A program made the position numbers and the translations under genes. Source: Methanococcus vannielii SB (GTDB lineage Archaea > AGJL01 > Methanococci > Methanococcales > Methanococcaceae). From it: a DNA stretch of 64,000 bases. A model generated the notes under the pieces. It saw only the letters and a program-made list of their open reading frames with translations. It was not told where the DNA came from and ran no database searches. This document shows, one piece after another, positions 1-9,690 of the stretch (positions within the stretch are counted from its first letter, which is position 1; each line of letters begins with the position of its first letter). The DNA is taken from the NCBI RefSeq assembly GCF_000017165.1, contig NC_009634.1, positions 1,348,552 through 1,412,551 on the forward strand, written 5' to 3'.

Positions 1-60
1 GAAGATGCAAAAATAATAGTTAAAAAAATAACGACATTTTTAGAAAGTTTGGAAAAATAA
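1..60 (+). CDS. C-terminal end of an upstream gene (partial)
   Basis: An open frame runs from the window edge to a TAA at 58-60 and encodes 19 residues ending in FLESLEK. The stop lies 18 bases before the start of the next gene on the same strand, so the two may be co-transcribed. Too little is present to name the protein. Confidence 0.5.
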   Translation, partial: EDAKIIVKKITTFLESLEK

Positions 61-78
61 CGACTTTTGGTGGTATAT

Positions 79-528
79 GTGGTAAAGTTAGTAAAGTTTA
101 TAGCTTTTATGCTAGTTTTTACATGTATTACGGCAATTTCTGCTGAAAGTACTTCTGATGAAGTATTTTTTGAAGATTTAAAAGATCTTGCTGAAAAGTA
201 TTCAAATGATTTAGATACTATTCCATTTTCATCTAATATTGCATCAAACGAAAGGATAAATTTGTATATTGGAACTGAAACCGGCGAACTTAACATTTTT
301 ATAGTGGTTTTTAATGGTAAAATCACGAATTTTGAAAAAGGAATGCTAAATGATGCTACATTGAATATTTACACTACAAAAAGTACAATTTTAGAAATTA
401 TGGATTCTGAAAATCCGATTTCATCTACTAAAGAAGCTTTAAAACAGGGAAAAATCAAAATGGAAGGAGTAGGATTTATAAAATCGCTAGAAATAGCAAT
501 AATAACGTTTTTAATGAATTTCTTTTAA
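79..528 (+). CDS. Exported protein with SCP2-like domain
   Basis: No function is recognised with certainty. The N-terminus is a basic stretch (MVKLVK) followed by a hydrophobic run ending near ISAES, which looks like a signal peptide or membrane anchor. The rest of the roughly 149-residue chain has the pattern of SCP2-like (sterol-carrier-like) domains: alternating strands, a segment resembling TTKSTILEIMDSENPI, and a lysine-rich stretch leading to KIKMEGVGF. That pattern suggests binding of a hydrophobic ligand outside or at the membrane, which is inference. I chose GTG at 79 because GGTGG sits just before it; TTG at 67 and GTG at 70 are in frame but overlap that ribosome binding site. The C-terminus is again hydrophobic. 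Confidence 0.6.
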   Translation: MVKLVKFIAFMLVFTCITAISAESTSDEVFFEDLKDLAEKYSNDLDTIPFSSNIASNERINLYIGTETGELNIFIVVFNGKITNFEKGMLNDATLNIYTTKSTILEIMDSENPISSTKEALKQGKIKMEGVGFIKSLEIAIITFLMNFF

Positions 529-626
529 TTATAGTAACTTACTTTTTTGTTTTTGTTAACCGTTCCAAAATATATTTATAGTGTTTTACAGTAATCTGTT
601 TTTCAGTAAACTAGTGTTGAGGAAAT

Positions 627-755
627 ATGTACATAATCAAAAAATTACTATCTAAACATGGCGAAATTGATGCATGCCTTTTATGGATACTATTTACCGT
701 CATAGCAGTATTGGTTCTTGCATTTAGCGTATACCAACTTCCAAATATGATATAA
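627..755 (+). CDS. Small pilin-like membrane protein, 42 aa
   Basis: This short frame starts at ATG after a GAGGA-like site and ends at TAA. The protein has a short basic leader (MYIIKKLLSKHG), then EIDACLLW and a single strongly hydrophobic segment. That layout resembles the class III (DUF361) prepilins of Methanococcus, where the cut falls after a glycine preceded by basic residues and before a residue such as Q. Here HG is followed by E, and the usual glutamate at +5 of the mature protein is absent. It could be an adhesion-pilus minor subunit, a decayed pilin, or an unrelated small membrane protein. It stands alone, with no pilin cluster nearby. Confidence 0.5.
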   Translation: MYIIKKLLSKHGEIDACLLWILFTVIAVLVLAFSVYQLPNMI

Positions 756-858
756 TCTTATACAATCATCACATTAAAACTATTTATTAAAAATTTAAGA
801 AAGTATTCGGGTTTTCGAGTTTAATATAATATTATTTTAACATGGAAACCGCTCTGAA

Positions 859-2106
859 TTAATCCCGATTATCAAAAACCCTTTTACTTTTCTTTTCACT
901 CCTTGGAAGTGTACCCAAATTAAGACACTCAACGTCAGGTGAAATTCCGATAAATGTTTTAAATGCTTTTATAATGGCATTTTTAATTATTTCCTTTTTA
1001 TAATCGTCTAAACTAACAACTTCCACTCTAAAAATCATGGAATCTCTTCCTTCATTCCTATTAAGGATTATCTGGTATTCGCTACTTGCTCCTGAGATTT
1101 TTGAAATAACATCTTCAATCTGTCCAGGATATATGTTTACGCCTTTTATTTTTATTCTATCGTCAGCCCGCCCTAATATACGGTCTATTCTAGGATATTC
1201 TGAACCACAAGGGCATTTTTCTGGAATTATTCTTGTTAAATCTCTTGTTCGGTATCTTATGAGCGGTGCCCCTTCTTTTGTGAGCGTAGTAATTACAAGT
1301 TCTCCTAATTCGCCGTCTGGAAGATTTTCACCAGTATTTGGGTCAATTATTTCAAATAATAAGTGATCAGACCAATAGTGCATTCCAAAATGGCATTTAC
1401 AGTCAATTGCAATTCCTGGGCCATATATCTCTGTAAGACCATATATATCAAAACTTTCAATTCCAAGTTCCGATTCTATTCTATTCCTCATTTTTTCGCT
1501 CCATCGTTCAGAGCCTATTACGCCAATTTTTAAGTTAATTTTATTATTTATTTCCTTTTTCTTAATTTCTTCTGCAAGTAGCAGCGCATAAGACGAAGTA
1601 GATGCTAAAACTGTTGTTTTTAAATCTATCATCATTTGGAGCTGTTTTTCAGTATTTCCTGGCCCCATTGGAATTGTCATTGCACCAAGCTTCTCTGCAC
1701 CAAGTTGAAATCCTATCCCCGCAGTCCAAAGCCCGTATCCCGGAGTAATCTGCACCCTATCCTTATTTGTTACACCTGCCATTTTGTAGCATCTCATCAT
1801 CATTTCAGACCATATATTAACGTCCTTTTCAGTGTAAGGGATTATTACTGGACTTCCAGTGGTTCCAGATGACGAGTGAATTCTGATTATTTTTTCTTCA
1901 GGGACTGATTGTAGTCCCAATGGGTATGCACTTCTTAATTCTTCTTTTTCAGTAAATGGGAGTTTTCTAAAATCGTCAATAGACTTAACGTCGTTTAAAT
2001 TTACTCCACATTCTGCATATTTTTCTTGGTAGAATTTACTTCCCGTAGAAACGTGTTTTAAAAGTTTTTTTAATAATTCTAACGTATTTAAATTTTCATT
2101 ATTCAT
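859..2106 (-). CDS. paaK: Phenylacetate-CoA ligase family protein
   Basis: An AMP-forming aryl-CoA ligase that activates an aryl acid with ATP and CoA. The 415-residue protein has the family length. The nucleotide-binding loop SSSGTTGSP is at about residues 78-86, and the adenylate motif YGLTEIYGPG is near residue 222. The C-terminal swivel domain includes RYRTRD and a G-RADD motif, and a lysine-rich end follows. Its start overlaps the end of iorB by 8 bases, and iorA is just upstream, so the three form one operon. In methanococci such a ligase plus Ior lets the cell build aromatic amino acids from phenylacetate, hydroxyphenylacetate or indoleacetate; assigning that role here rests on the context. 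Confidence 0.9.
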   Translation of the reverse strand: MNNENLNTLELLKKLLKHVSTGSKFYQEKYAECGVNLNDVKSIDDFRKLPFTEKEELRSAYPLGLQSVPEEKIIRIHSSSGTTGSPVIIPYTEKDVNIWSEMMMRCYKMAGVTNKDRVQITPGYGLWTAGIGFQLGAEKLGAMTIPMGPGNTEKQLQMMIDLKTTVLASTSSYALLLAEEIKKKEINNKINLKIGVIGSERWSEKMRNRIESELGIESFDIYGLTEIYGPGIAIDCKCHFGMHYWSDHLLFEIIDPNTGENLPDGELGELVITTLTKEGAPLIRYRTRDLTRIIPEKCPCGSEYPRIDRILGRADDRIKIKGVNIYPGQIEDVISKISGASSEYQIILNRNEGRDSMIFRVEVVSLDDYKKEIIKNAIIKAFKTFIGISPDVECLNLGTLPRSEKKSKRVFDNRD

Positions 2107-2698
2107 ACTTACCCTCTAAAAATTTAGAAATTTCCTCTGCACCCTTTTTTGCTGCACTTATATTTAGGGAAAGGTATTTTTCAGGAATTTCATTTTTAAC
2201 GGTTTCTAAAAACTTTTCAAAACTTATTGGAATGAAATCTGCATAAAATAATGCACCAAGCATGATTACGTTTAATGATTTTGAATTCCCTAATTCCTCT
2301 GCAAATTTTGTAAAATCCATGCAAATAGTTCCATTAAAATTTTCGATAATGTATTCAATAATTTTTTCAGGTTTGTAATTATTTGATTTTGAGACTGGAA
2401 ATATTCCTTTTGAATTCATTATTATTTTACCGCCTTTTTTAAGGTATTTTATATTTCTTAAAACTTCTGAAGGTTCAAATCCAACTATTACGTCTACAAA
2501 ACCTTCTGGAATAAGTGAACCCTTAATTTCATTCCCAAATCTAACATGACTCACTACCGAACCTTCTCTTTGGGACATTCCAATAGTTTCAGCAGTATTT
2601 ACAGTGTAACCCTCATTCATAGCGGTAACTGCAACAAGTCTTGAAGCTAAAACAATACCTTGCCCACCTACTCCACAAATCAATACATTAAAGCTCAT
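2099..2698 (-). CDS. iorB: Indolepyruvate:ferredoxin oxidoreductase, beta subunit
   Basis: The gamma-type catalytic partner of IorA in a 2-oxoacid:ferredoxin oxidoreductase that interconverts aryl pyruvates and aryl-CoA plus CO2 with ferredoxin. The glycine-rich start GVGGQGI at residues 10-16, the TAETIGMSQREG segment and the 199-residue length are typical of IorB. The gene starts 11 bases inside the end of iorA, and its own end overlaps paaK, so translation is probably coupled across the operon. Confidence 0.95.
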   Translation of the reverse strand: MSFNVLICGVGGQGIVLASRLVAVTAMNEGYTVNTAETIGMSQREGSVVSHVRFGNEIKGSLIPEGFVDVIVGFEPSEVLRNIKYLKKGGKIIMNSKGIFPVSKSNNYKPEKIIEYIIENFNGTICMDFTKFAEELGNSKSLNVIMLGALFYADFIPISFEKFLETVKNEIPEKYLSLNISAAKKGAEEISKFLEGKYE

Positions 2699-4535
2699 AA
2701 CAATTTCCCTCGTTAATTATGGCGTTAAAAGGACATACTGCCACACATAATCCACATGCTATACAATTAGATGTTATATTTGGAATATCTCTATCCATTA
2801 CTATTGCAGGGCACCCTAGCTCTTCAAAACAGATTTTGCATCCAGTGCATTTTTCTGTATCTACCCTACATTTTAGTTTTGATTTTACCAGTGAAACACA
2901 GTTTCCTCTAAATACTACTGCGGAAGGCCCATTATATTCAATAGATTCTCTTGAAACATTTATACACTCATCCAAATTCTCGGTAGAAACTGATTTTACA
3001 AAATCCAATCCGCAACTTTTTAAAATTCCTTCAATTTCTATTAGTTTTGTATCCTCAAATCCAGCTGTTTTTCCAGTTCCCGGATGCGGTTGATGCCCAG
3101 TCATTGCAGTTGTTCTATTATCTAAAACTGCAATAGTTATATCCGACTTATTGTAAACTGCACTAATTACTGCAGGAATTCCAGAATGGAAAAATGTAGA
3201 GTCCCCTATAAATGCGACATTCTTTGAATTCTTTGAAGTTTTTGAAATACCGGATGCAACGCTTATTCCTGCACCCATGCAAATGCAAGTATCGATTAAT
3301 TCAATAGGGGGAGCATTACCTAACGTATAACACCCTATATCGCCAGAAAATATTGTTTGAATACCTTTTTTTTCAAACTCTTTTGAAACTTTCTTAAAAC
3401 CGTAAAATACTGTCCTATGCATACAACCTGCACATAATGTTGGCGGACGTACTGGAAGAGGCACATTTACATTTTGAGTATCAATTACATTTGAAAATTT
3501 TATTTTTTCATAATTTAAGGATTCTAATACTTTATTTATTCCATCTAGTACTAATTTAACGTTATATTCACCACAACAAGGGAAATACTTATTATATTTT
3601 CCATAAACTGGTTTATTAATTCCTAATTTTCCAATTAATTTTAAAGTCTGGTCTTCTAAATATGGATCGAGTTCTTCGACTATTAAAATGCAATCTACAC
3701 TGTTTATAAACTCAAATACTTTTTTTTCCGGAAATGGGTAGGGCGTTCCTATTTTTAAAATGGAAAAATCGTGCTTATTATTTGAAATAGATTCAACCAC
3801 GTAGTGATATGAAGCGCCTGATGTAATGATTCCAATTTTTCCAGTTCCCTGAATAAAGTTGAAGTTTGAATTTGAAAATTCCTCAGATAATGTATTTTGC
3901 AAGGCTTCTAATACAGGATGTCTTTCTGCCGTTAATCTTGGAAAAATTGCCCATCTTGAATCTTTAGAAAAACCAGATGTTTTAAAAGGTATTTTATTTA
4001 AATCATCAACTAATACGTCATCGCACCGGTGTGAAACCCTTGTCGTAGTTCTTAAAATTACTGGAGTTTCGTACTTTTTTGAAAGTTCAAATGCATATTT
4101 CGTCATTTTGTATGCTTCTTTTGAATCAGAAGGGTCAATTACCGGAACATTTGAAAAAAGTCCAAATGACCTAGTGTCTTGCTCGGTCTGGGATGAATGG
4201 GGCCCCGGATCATCCGTTACCAATAATACAAGAGCACCTTTTACTCCTAAATACGTTAAACTCATTAACGGGTCAGATGCAACATTTAATCCAACTTGTT
4301 TCATAGTAACAATTGTATCAGTTCCTGAGAATGATGCTCCGATTGCAGTTTCAAGGGCCACTTTTTCATTTGTAGCCCATTCTACATAGTAACCGTACTT
4401 TTTTGCATTTTTTATCAAAGTTTCCATTACTTCTGTTGAAGGAGTTCCAGGATACCCTGTAGCAAACTGTACTCCTGAGGCAATCGCTGAAAGAGCAATT
4501 GCTTCATTTCCCATTAAAAACTTGTTACTGGTCAA
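2688..4535 (-). CDS. iorA: Indolepyruvate:ferredoxin oxidoreductase, alpha subunit
   Basis: The thiamine-diphosphate and Fe-S subunit of aryl-pyruvate:ferredoxin oxidoreductase. The 615-residue chain begins with the pyrimidine-binding domain (GYPGTPSTEVMETL), continues with a transketolase C-like region, and then the pyrophosphate-binding domain with GDIGCYTL near residue 397 and a GDSTF motif near 443. It ends in a ferredoxin domain with two cysteine clusters, CTGCKIC near 563 and CIACGLC near 590. The start is TTG, placed after an AGAGGGA ribosome binding site. It is the first gene of the iorA-iorB-paaK operon. In vivo the direction is likely reductive, toward aryl pyruvates for amino acid synthesis. 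Confidence 0.95.
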   Translation of the reverse strand: MTSNKFLMGNEAIALSAIASGVQFATGYPGTPSTEVMETLIKNAKKYGYYVEWATNEKVALETAIGASFSGTDTIVTMKQVGLNVASDPLMSLTYLGVKGALVLLVTDDPGPHSSQTEQDTRSFGLFSNVPVIDPSDSKEAYKMTKYAFELSKKYETPVILRTTTRVSHRCDDVLVDDLNKIPFKTSGFSKDSRWAIFPRLTAERHPVLEALQNTLSEEFSNSNFNFIQGTGKIGIITSGASYHYVVESISNNKHDFSILKIGTPYPFPEKKVFEFINSVDCILIVEELDPYLEDQTLKLIGKLGINKPVYGKYNKYFPCCGEYNVKLVLDGINKVLESLNYEKIKFSNVIDTQNVNVPLPVRPPTLCAGCMHRTVFYGFKKVSKEFEKKGIQTIFSGDIGCYTLGNAPPIELIDTCICMGAGISVASGISKTSKNSKNVAFIGDSTFFHSGIPAVISAVYNKSDITIAVLDNRTTAMTGHQPHPGTGKTAGFEDTKLIEIEGILKSCGLDFVKSVSTENLDECINVSRESIEYNGPSAVVFRGNCVSLVKSKLKCRVDTEKCTGCKICFEELGCPAIVMDRDIPNITSNCIACGLCVAVCPFNAIINEGNCYEL

Positions 4536-4853
4536 AAAATCCCTCTTTTTATTTTAAAACTGCTTTAAAACATAATAGTAAATCACGATAATTTAAAATT
4601 GAACTTATCTTTATTATCTATTACTAAATAGACTTTTATATATTGAGCATAATTATTAGGTTGTACCCTTTAAATTTTATTATTGATTTATTATTGATTT
4701 TGTTCTTAGTTAAATATATAAAATAAAACTGATATTTTTTATTAGCTTTTGCTTGAAAGTACTATTTTTTTAAGACATAAAAAAGCATAAATAATGAATT
4801 TCTTAATTATCAAAATACTTAATTTTTATTTAAACATGAAAAGGTGTAAAAGT
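4536..4853. promoter_or_regulatory. Divergent promoter region, ior operon / FBP enzyme
   Basis: This stretch of about 320 bases separates two divergent genes and contains no credible ORF. AT-rich box A candidates are TTTTATATATTG near 4634 and AAATATATAAA near 4710. The second is well placed for the rightward FBP aldolase/phosphatase gene. A short direct repeat of TTATTGATT is seen near 4680-4700. No operator is clear. Confidence 0.5.
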
Positions 4854-6005
4854 ATGCAAGAAAAAATAACCATGAGCGTTATTAAAGCAGATGTGGGGGG
4901 GCTTTGTGGCCACACACTTGCTCCAGAAGAGTTACTCGATGCTGCAGAGTATGTTTTAGAAAATGCACTAGATGAAATTTTAATTGATTATTATGTTACA
5001 AACTGTGGTGACGACATAGATTTGATAATGACCCACAATAAAGGAACAGATAGCGAAGAAGTACATAAACTTGCATGGGATGCATTTGAAGAAGCAACAA
5101 GCGTTGCAAAAGAATTAAAACTTTACGGTGCAGGTCAGGACTTACTTTCAAACTCTTTTTCCGGAAACATCAAAGGACTTGGCCCCGGCTGTGCTGAAAT
5201 GGAATTTGTCGAAAGACCAAGTGAACCAGTTATTGTATTTTGCTGTGACAAAACTGACCCAGCAGCATTTAATTTGCCATTTTATAAAATGTTTTCAGAC
5301 CCATTTAGTACTGCAGGTTTAGTTTATGACCCTTCAATGGCATCAGGGTTTAGGTATGAAGTATTGGATGTAATGGAGCACAAAAGGGTTTTCATGGACA
5401 CGCCTGAGGAAACATATTCTTTACTTGCATTGATCGGAAACACCGAAAAATACGCCATAAAAAGAGTTTACAGGAGAAAAGATAACGAAATTACGGCAGT
5501 ATGTTCATCAGAAAAATTGAATATGATTGCAGGAGAATACGTTGGAAAAGATGACCCTGTTGCAATTGTAAGGGCTCAAAGTGGATTTCCTGCAGTAGGG
5601 GAAATTTTAGAACCCTTTGCAAACCCACACTTAGTTGCAGGATGGATGAGAGGATGCCATTTTGGCCCTATAATGCCAGTTGCTGAAGAAGATGCAAGAC
5701 CTGCAAGATTTGACGGCCCTGCAAGAGTTATGGCTTTAGGATTCCAGCTATCAAAAGGAAGACTAGTTGGACCAAATGATTTATTTGCAGACAAATCATT
5801 TGATAAGGCAAGGGAAAAAGCACTCGATATGGCAGAAATGATGAGGTCAATGGGCCCATTTATGCCTCATAGATTACCTGAAACTATGATGGAATACACG
5901 TCAGTTCCAAAAGTTTTAGCTCAATTAAAAGGAAGATTTATTGATATTGATGAAAATTGCGGATGTAAAATCGACCAGATAAGAAACAGAGGAGATATGG
6001 AATAA
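4854..6005 (+). CDS. fbp: Fructose-1,6-bisphosphate aldolase/phosphatase
   Basis: The bifunctional archaeal (type V) enzyme that condenses triose phosphates to FBP and dephosphorylates it to fructose 6-phosphate, driving gluconeogenesis one way. The 383-residue protein opens with MSVIKADVGGLCGH. Known family residues are visible: the metal-binding DD in CGDDIDL, and Y206-x-x-K209-D210 in VYRRKD, where the lysine forms the Schiff base and the tyrosine is the aldolase acid/base. ATG at 4854 follows AGGTGT at the normal distance. An in-frame ATG at 4794 would add 20 hydrophobic residues not found in the family, so I rejected it. Confidence 0.95.
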   Translation: MQEKITMSVIKADVGGLCGHTLAPEELLDAAEYVLENALDEILIDYYVTNCGDDIDLIMTHNKGTDSEEVHKLAWDAFEEATSVAKELKLYGAGQDLLSNSFSGNIKGLGPGCAEMEFVERPSEPVIVFCCDKTDPAAFNLPFYKMFSDPFSTAGLVYDPSMASGFRYEVLDVMEHKRVFMDTPEETYSLLALIGNTEKYAIKRVYRRKDNEITAVCSSEKLNMIAGEYVGKDDPVAIVRAQSGFPAVGEILEPFANPHLVAGWMRGCHFGPIMPVAEEDARPARFDGPARVMALGFQLSKGRLVGPNDLFADKSFDKAREKALDMAEMMRSMGPFMPHRLPETMMEYTSVPKVLAQLKGRFIDIDENCGCKIDQIRNRGDME

Positions 6006-6177
6006 TTTCCCTATTTTATTCTTTTTTAAAAAATTTAAAACAAAAAAGTCCTTTTAAAATTTAAAATTATAAAAACTTTTAGAATTTTAAAAATATAATT
6101 TTAAGATATATGTTAATTATATTATCTTAAATATAATTATTTTAATCGATTATTTTATCGATATACTATCTTTTAAA

Positions 6178-7830
6178 CTATTTTAAAACTGCACCTTCAT
6201 CAGCTGAAGAAACTAGTCTTGAATATCTTGAAAGGTAGCCCGTTTTAACTTTTGGTTCAGGTATTTTAAGCGATTTTAACCGATTTTCGATTTCACTGTT
6301 ATTTAATTCAACATTTATTTTTTTTCCAATCATGTCGATTTTTATAGTGTCTCCATCATTAATCACTGCAATTAGTCCTCCAGCCATAGCTTCTGGAGAA
6401 ATATGTCCAATACACGGCCCCCTACTTCCACCGCTGAACCTTCCATCAGTTATTAGTGCAACACTATCATCAAGACCCATTCCGCAAATTGCAGATGTTG
6501 GGGATAGCATTTCTCTCATTCCGGGGCCCCCGGATGGCCCTTCATATCTTATTACAATAACGTCGCCCGAAACAATCTTTCCACCAAGAATTGCAGAAAT
6601 TGCATCGTCTTCTGAATTAAATACCTTTGCAGGGCCTTCATGTTTATACATTTTTGGATTCACTGCCCCAATTTTTACAACACAACCATTTGGCGCAATA
6701 TTTCCTTTTAAAACCCTTAAACCTGCAGTTTCATGAACCGGTGCTTCAGTTTTTCTTATAACATCATAGTTTATGTATTTTACCTCTTTAGCAATTTCTA
6801 AGGTGGTTTTTCCACTAACGGTGTTTGTATCTCTAATTTTTTCTTTTAAAACATTGAATACTGCGGGAATTCCCCCTGCATTATGTAAATCAATCATGAA
6901 ATGTTCTCCACCGGGCTTAATTGACGCAATATGTGGAACTTCATCGCTTAATCTATCGAAATCATCTAGTGTTATAAATTTATTTTCGATTTCATTTGCA
7001 ATTGCAGGAATGTGGAGAGTTGTGTTTGTGGAACCGCCTAATGCAAGGTCTACTAAAATTGCATTTTCAAAAGCTTCTTTTGTTAAGATATCTTTTGGTT
7101 TAATGTCTTGTTTTACTAAATCTACTATTTTTGAACCACTTTTTTTAGCGATTCTAACTTTTTGAGCATCAACTGCATGTGTTGTTGCACACATTGGAAG
7201 GGAAAGTCCTAATGCTTCTGTAAGGCAAGCCATACTATTTGCAGTGTATAGCCCTGCACAACTTCCGGCACCTGAACATGCACAGTCTTCAATGCATTTT
7301 AATTCCTCTTCACTAATTTTTCCAACTTGGTACTGACCTACACCTTCAAATAGGCTGATAAGTTCGTATTTTTTTCCTTGGAATTCCCCTGGAAGCATTG
7401 GGCCACCGGTAACTACAATAAATGGAATATTTAATCTTAATGCACCCATTATCATTCCAGGAACGATTTTATCGCACGTTGGAATTAATACTAATCCATC
7501 AAACCCGTGGGCTCTTGCCATTGATTCAACTGCATCTGCGATAATTTCTCTTGAGGGTAAGGAATACTTCATGCCTTCATGACCCATTGCAATGCCATCA
7601 CAAATTCCAATAGTGTTAAATTCAAAGGGGGTTCCGCCGTTTGCATAAACTCCATTTTTAACAGCTTCTGCCAATGTTCTTAAGTGAATATGGCCGGGAA
7701 CTACGTCTGTAAAGCTATTTACAACTCCAATAAACGGTTTTTCCATATCTTCATCCGTATATCCGCAAGCCTTTAAAAGAGCCCGATTAGGGCTTCTAAT
7801 TACTCCTTTTTTTATATTATCGCTAATCAT
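6178..7830 (-). CDS. ilvD: Dihydroxy-acid dehydratase
   Basis: Removes water from 2,3-dihydroxy-isovalerate and its homologue in valine and isoleucine synthesis, using an Fe-S cluster. The 550-residue protein has the expected cysteines in TCDKIVPG and CSGAGSCAG, plus the long conserved C-terminal block with [12 protein letters not shown] and [13 protein letters not shown] start it at the ATG for MISDN at 7830 because GGTGG lies just before; the ATG at 7842 overlaps that site. No other ilv or leu gene is adjacent. Confidence 0.95.
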   Translation of the reverse strand: MISDNIKKGVIRSPNRALLKACGYTDEDMEKPFIGVVNSFTDVVPGHIHLRTLAEAVKNGVYANGGTPFEFNTIGICDGIAMGHEGMKYSLPSREIIADAVESMARAHGFDGLVLIPTCDKIVPGMIMGALRLNIPFIVVTGGPMLPGEFQGKKYELISLFEGVGQYQVGKISEEELKCIEDCACSGAGSCAGLYTANSMACLTEALGLSLPMCATTHAVDAQKVRIAKKSGSKIVDLVKQDIKPKDILTKEAFENAILVDLALGGSTNTTLHIPAIANEIENKFITLDDFDRLSDEVPHIASIKPGGEHFMIDLHNAGGIPAVFNVLKEKIRDTNTVSGKTTLEIAKEVKYINYDVIRKTEAPVHETAGLRVLKGNIAPNGCVVKIGAVNPKMYKHEGPAKVFNSEDDAISAILGGKIVSGDVIVIRYEGPSGGPGMREMLSPTSAICGMGLDDSVALITDGRFSGGSRGPCIGHISPEAMAGGLIAVINDGDTIKIDMIGKKINVELNNSEIENRLKSLKIPEPKVKTGYLSRYSRLVSSADEGAVLK

Positions 7831-7940
7831 ATTTACCACCATTAACAGTCCAATTGGTATTTAATTAGATTGGATAAAAAAGTATCGTATAAATTTAATT
7901 TTTTATAAGTTCTTCAAAAAGATTTAATGAAAAATTAAAT

Positions 7941-8627
7941 TTATTTCAATTTTTTAATAATTGCTAATGATAAATAATCTTTAAACGGTTCAAAATCAAT
8001 TTCATCGATTTTTCCAAGCGATATTTTTTGACTACTACTTGTAACTCGATTTACAACGCCGACTAAAAAACTATCCTTTTTATTTTTTAAGTTTTTCAAT
8101 TTTTCTTCTAAATCATTTGTTTTCATGACGATTAAAGTGTCAAATTCATCTAAATACCGTTCTAAATCTTTTCCTTGAGGCAATATTGCTAATTTTTCAT
8201 CTCCTTCAACTAGGGGAATGTTTAAGGAAGCAGCTGCTGCAAAAGGTGAAGAAATTCCATTTATGACTTCAACTTCAATATTATTTTTGTTAAATATCTG
8301 CCATACATACGAAAATGTACTGTAAAGTGTTGCATCCCCAATTGTTACGACTGCAACAGTTCCTTTTTCGTTAATTATCTCCTTTGCAGCGTTTTCCCAG
8401 TGTTTTTGTAAAAATTCAATGTCCTTACTCATTGGAAACAATAATTCAACTACTTTTTTATCTTCAGGAATAATTCCTTTTATAATTTCGTATGCAACGG
8501 AAGCCTTTCCTTCCTTTGAAATTGGTACAAATATTGTTTCTACACTATTTAGTATTTTTACAGATTTTAATGTTAATAAATCCGTATCTCCTGGCCCAAC
8601 GCCTATTCCATATATTTTATCAACCAT
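7941..8627 (-). CDS. cbiL: Cobalt-precorrin-2 C20-methyltransferase
   Basis: Transfers a methyl group from SAM to C20 of (cobalt-)precorrin-2 in anaerobic cobamide synthesis. The 228-residue protein has the tetrapyrrole methylase fold signatures: GVGPGD near residues 9-14 and the TIGDATLYSTFSY segment typical of CbiL/CobI. The start is ATG at 8627 after AGGTGAAC; the GTG nine bases upstream is part of that ribosome binding site. Other cobamide genes (cbiC at 19.5 kb, a CobT-like gene at 26.3 kb) are scattered rather than clustered, as is usual in methanococci. Confidence 0.9.
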   Translation of the reverse strand: MVDKIYGIGVGPGDTDLLTLKSVKILNSVETIFVPISKEGKASVAYEIIKGIIPEDKKVVELLFPMSKDIEFLQKHWENAAKEIINEKGTVAVVTIGDATLYSTFSYVWQIFNKNNIEVEVINGISSPFAAAASLNIPLVEGDEKLAILPQGKDLERYLDEFDTLIVMKTNDLEEKLKNLKNKKDSFLVGVVNRVTSSSQKISLGKIDEIDFEPFKDYLSLAIIKKLK

Positions 8628-8683
8628 AACGTTCACCTTTTTTTAAATTTTTAAAAATTTTAAAATTAAATTACTAAATTACT

Positions 8684-9535
8684 CTAGTAAATTATTTTTG
8701 AACCAAAATTATCAGGTTTTGAAATAATCACTGTTCCATATTTTTTAAAAGCATTCTTAACTTTTTCAGTATTTTCCTGATAAGATAGTGCTATATACGA
8801 AGGCCCAGTTCCAGAAAGGCCTGCAGTAACAGCACCTGCTTCTAAGGCATCTACGGAAATGTATGATGGGAAATTTAGTGCAGAAGAATAAAGAATACCG
8901 TTTAAAAATAATGCTTTATAATAATCTGCATTCATACACTTTTCAAATGCTAGTTCAACATAATCACTTATTAATTTCATCCTCTTTACATTCAGGTTCT
9001 TTTTAAAATTTGGCATTAATATAATAACGTCTAATTCTTCTTTAAAAACGTCTTTTTTCAGTATTTTTCTTTCTAAATTATTACAGACGGTAATTCCACC
9101 AAAATATGATGCTGTTGCATCGTCATATGCCCCAGTTATTGTTAATTGTTCTTCAAAAGAGGATTTTATTGCAAGGTCTAAAATTAACTCAGAATCTATT
9201 TTTTCGCCAAGTGCCCCAAATGTCGCAAGAACTGCTGCATTTGATGCTGCACTACTACTACTTAATCCAGATTTTAATGGAAGTTCACTACTGGTTGAAA
9301 TTTTTGCAGAATAATCTACTTCAAAATGCTCCAAAACATTTTTAACGCATCTTTCAACCAAGTTTGGCTTTAAAGATGGATTATCGAGTAAAATTCCATT
9401 TATTTTACTTTTTCCATCATTTTTCAACTCTACATTTGCTTTTATTTTTAAATCAATCCCAAATGCAGAACCCTTGCCTGTTGAAATTGCGTTAATAATT
9501 GTTCCAGAACCGGGGGAAATTGCAGAGCATCTCAT
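8684..9535 (-). CDS. aroK: Shikimate kinase, archaeal GHMP type
   Basis: Phosphorylates shikimate in the chorismate pathway. Archaea use a GHMP-family enzyme unrelated to bacterial AroK. The 283-residue protein starts with an [20 protein letters not shown] block, matching the Methanocaldococcus enzyme as I recall it. It carries the GHMP ATP loop [15 protein letters not shown] at residues 86-100 and the C-terminal GLSGTGPS motif. The ATG follows GGTGAC at good spacing. It lies 56 bases upstream of cbiL on the same strand. Confidence 0.92.
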   Translation of the reverse strand: MRCSAISPGSGTIINAISTGKGSAFGIDLKIKANVELKNDGKSKINGILLDNPSLKPNLVERCVKNVLEHFEVDYSAKISTSSELPLKSGLSSSSAASNAAVLATFGALGEKIDSELILDLAIKSSFEEQLTITGAYDDATASYFGGITVCNNLERKILKKDVFKEELDVIILMPNFKKNLNVKRMKLISDYVELAFEKCMNADYYKALFLNGILYSSALNFPSYISVDALEAGAVTAGLSGTGPSYIALSYQENTEKVKNAFKKYGTVIISKPDNFGSKIIY

Positions 9536-9690
9536 AATGTCACCAAAGGATAATCCAATAAATAATAACCAATATAACTAATAGAAAATAAAGTAGAATT
9601 TAAATTTAATAAGCGAAACTAACATATAAAATCAATGCTGTGTATATATTATAAGTTATATTTTACTATTATTTGGTTGTCGTGTTATTT

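Noticed and set aside
3859-4389. 176-residue ORF opposite iorA
   Set aside because: Antisense shadow of a clearly coding gene.
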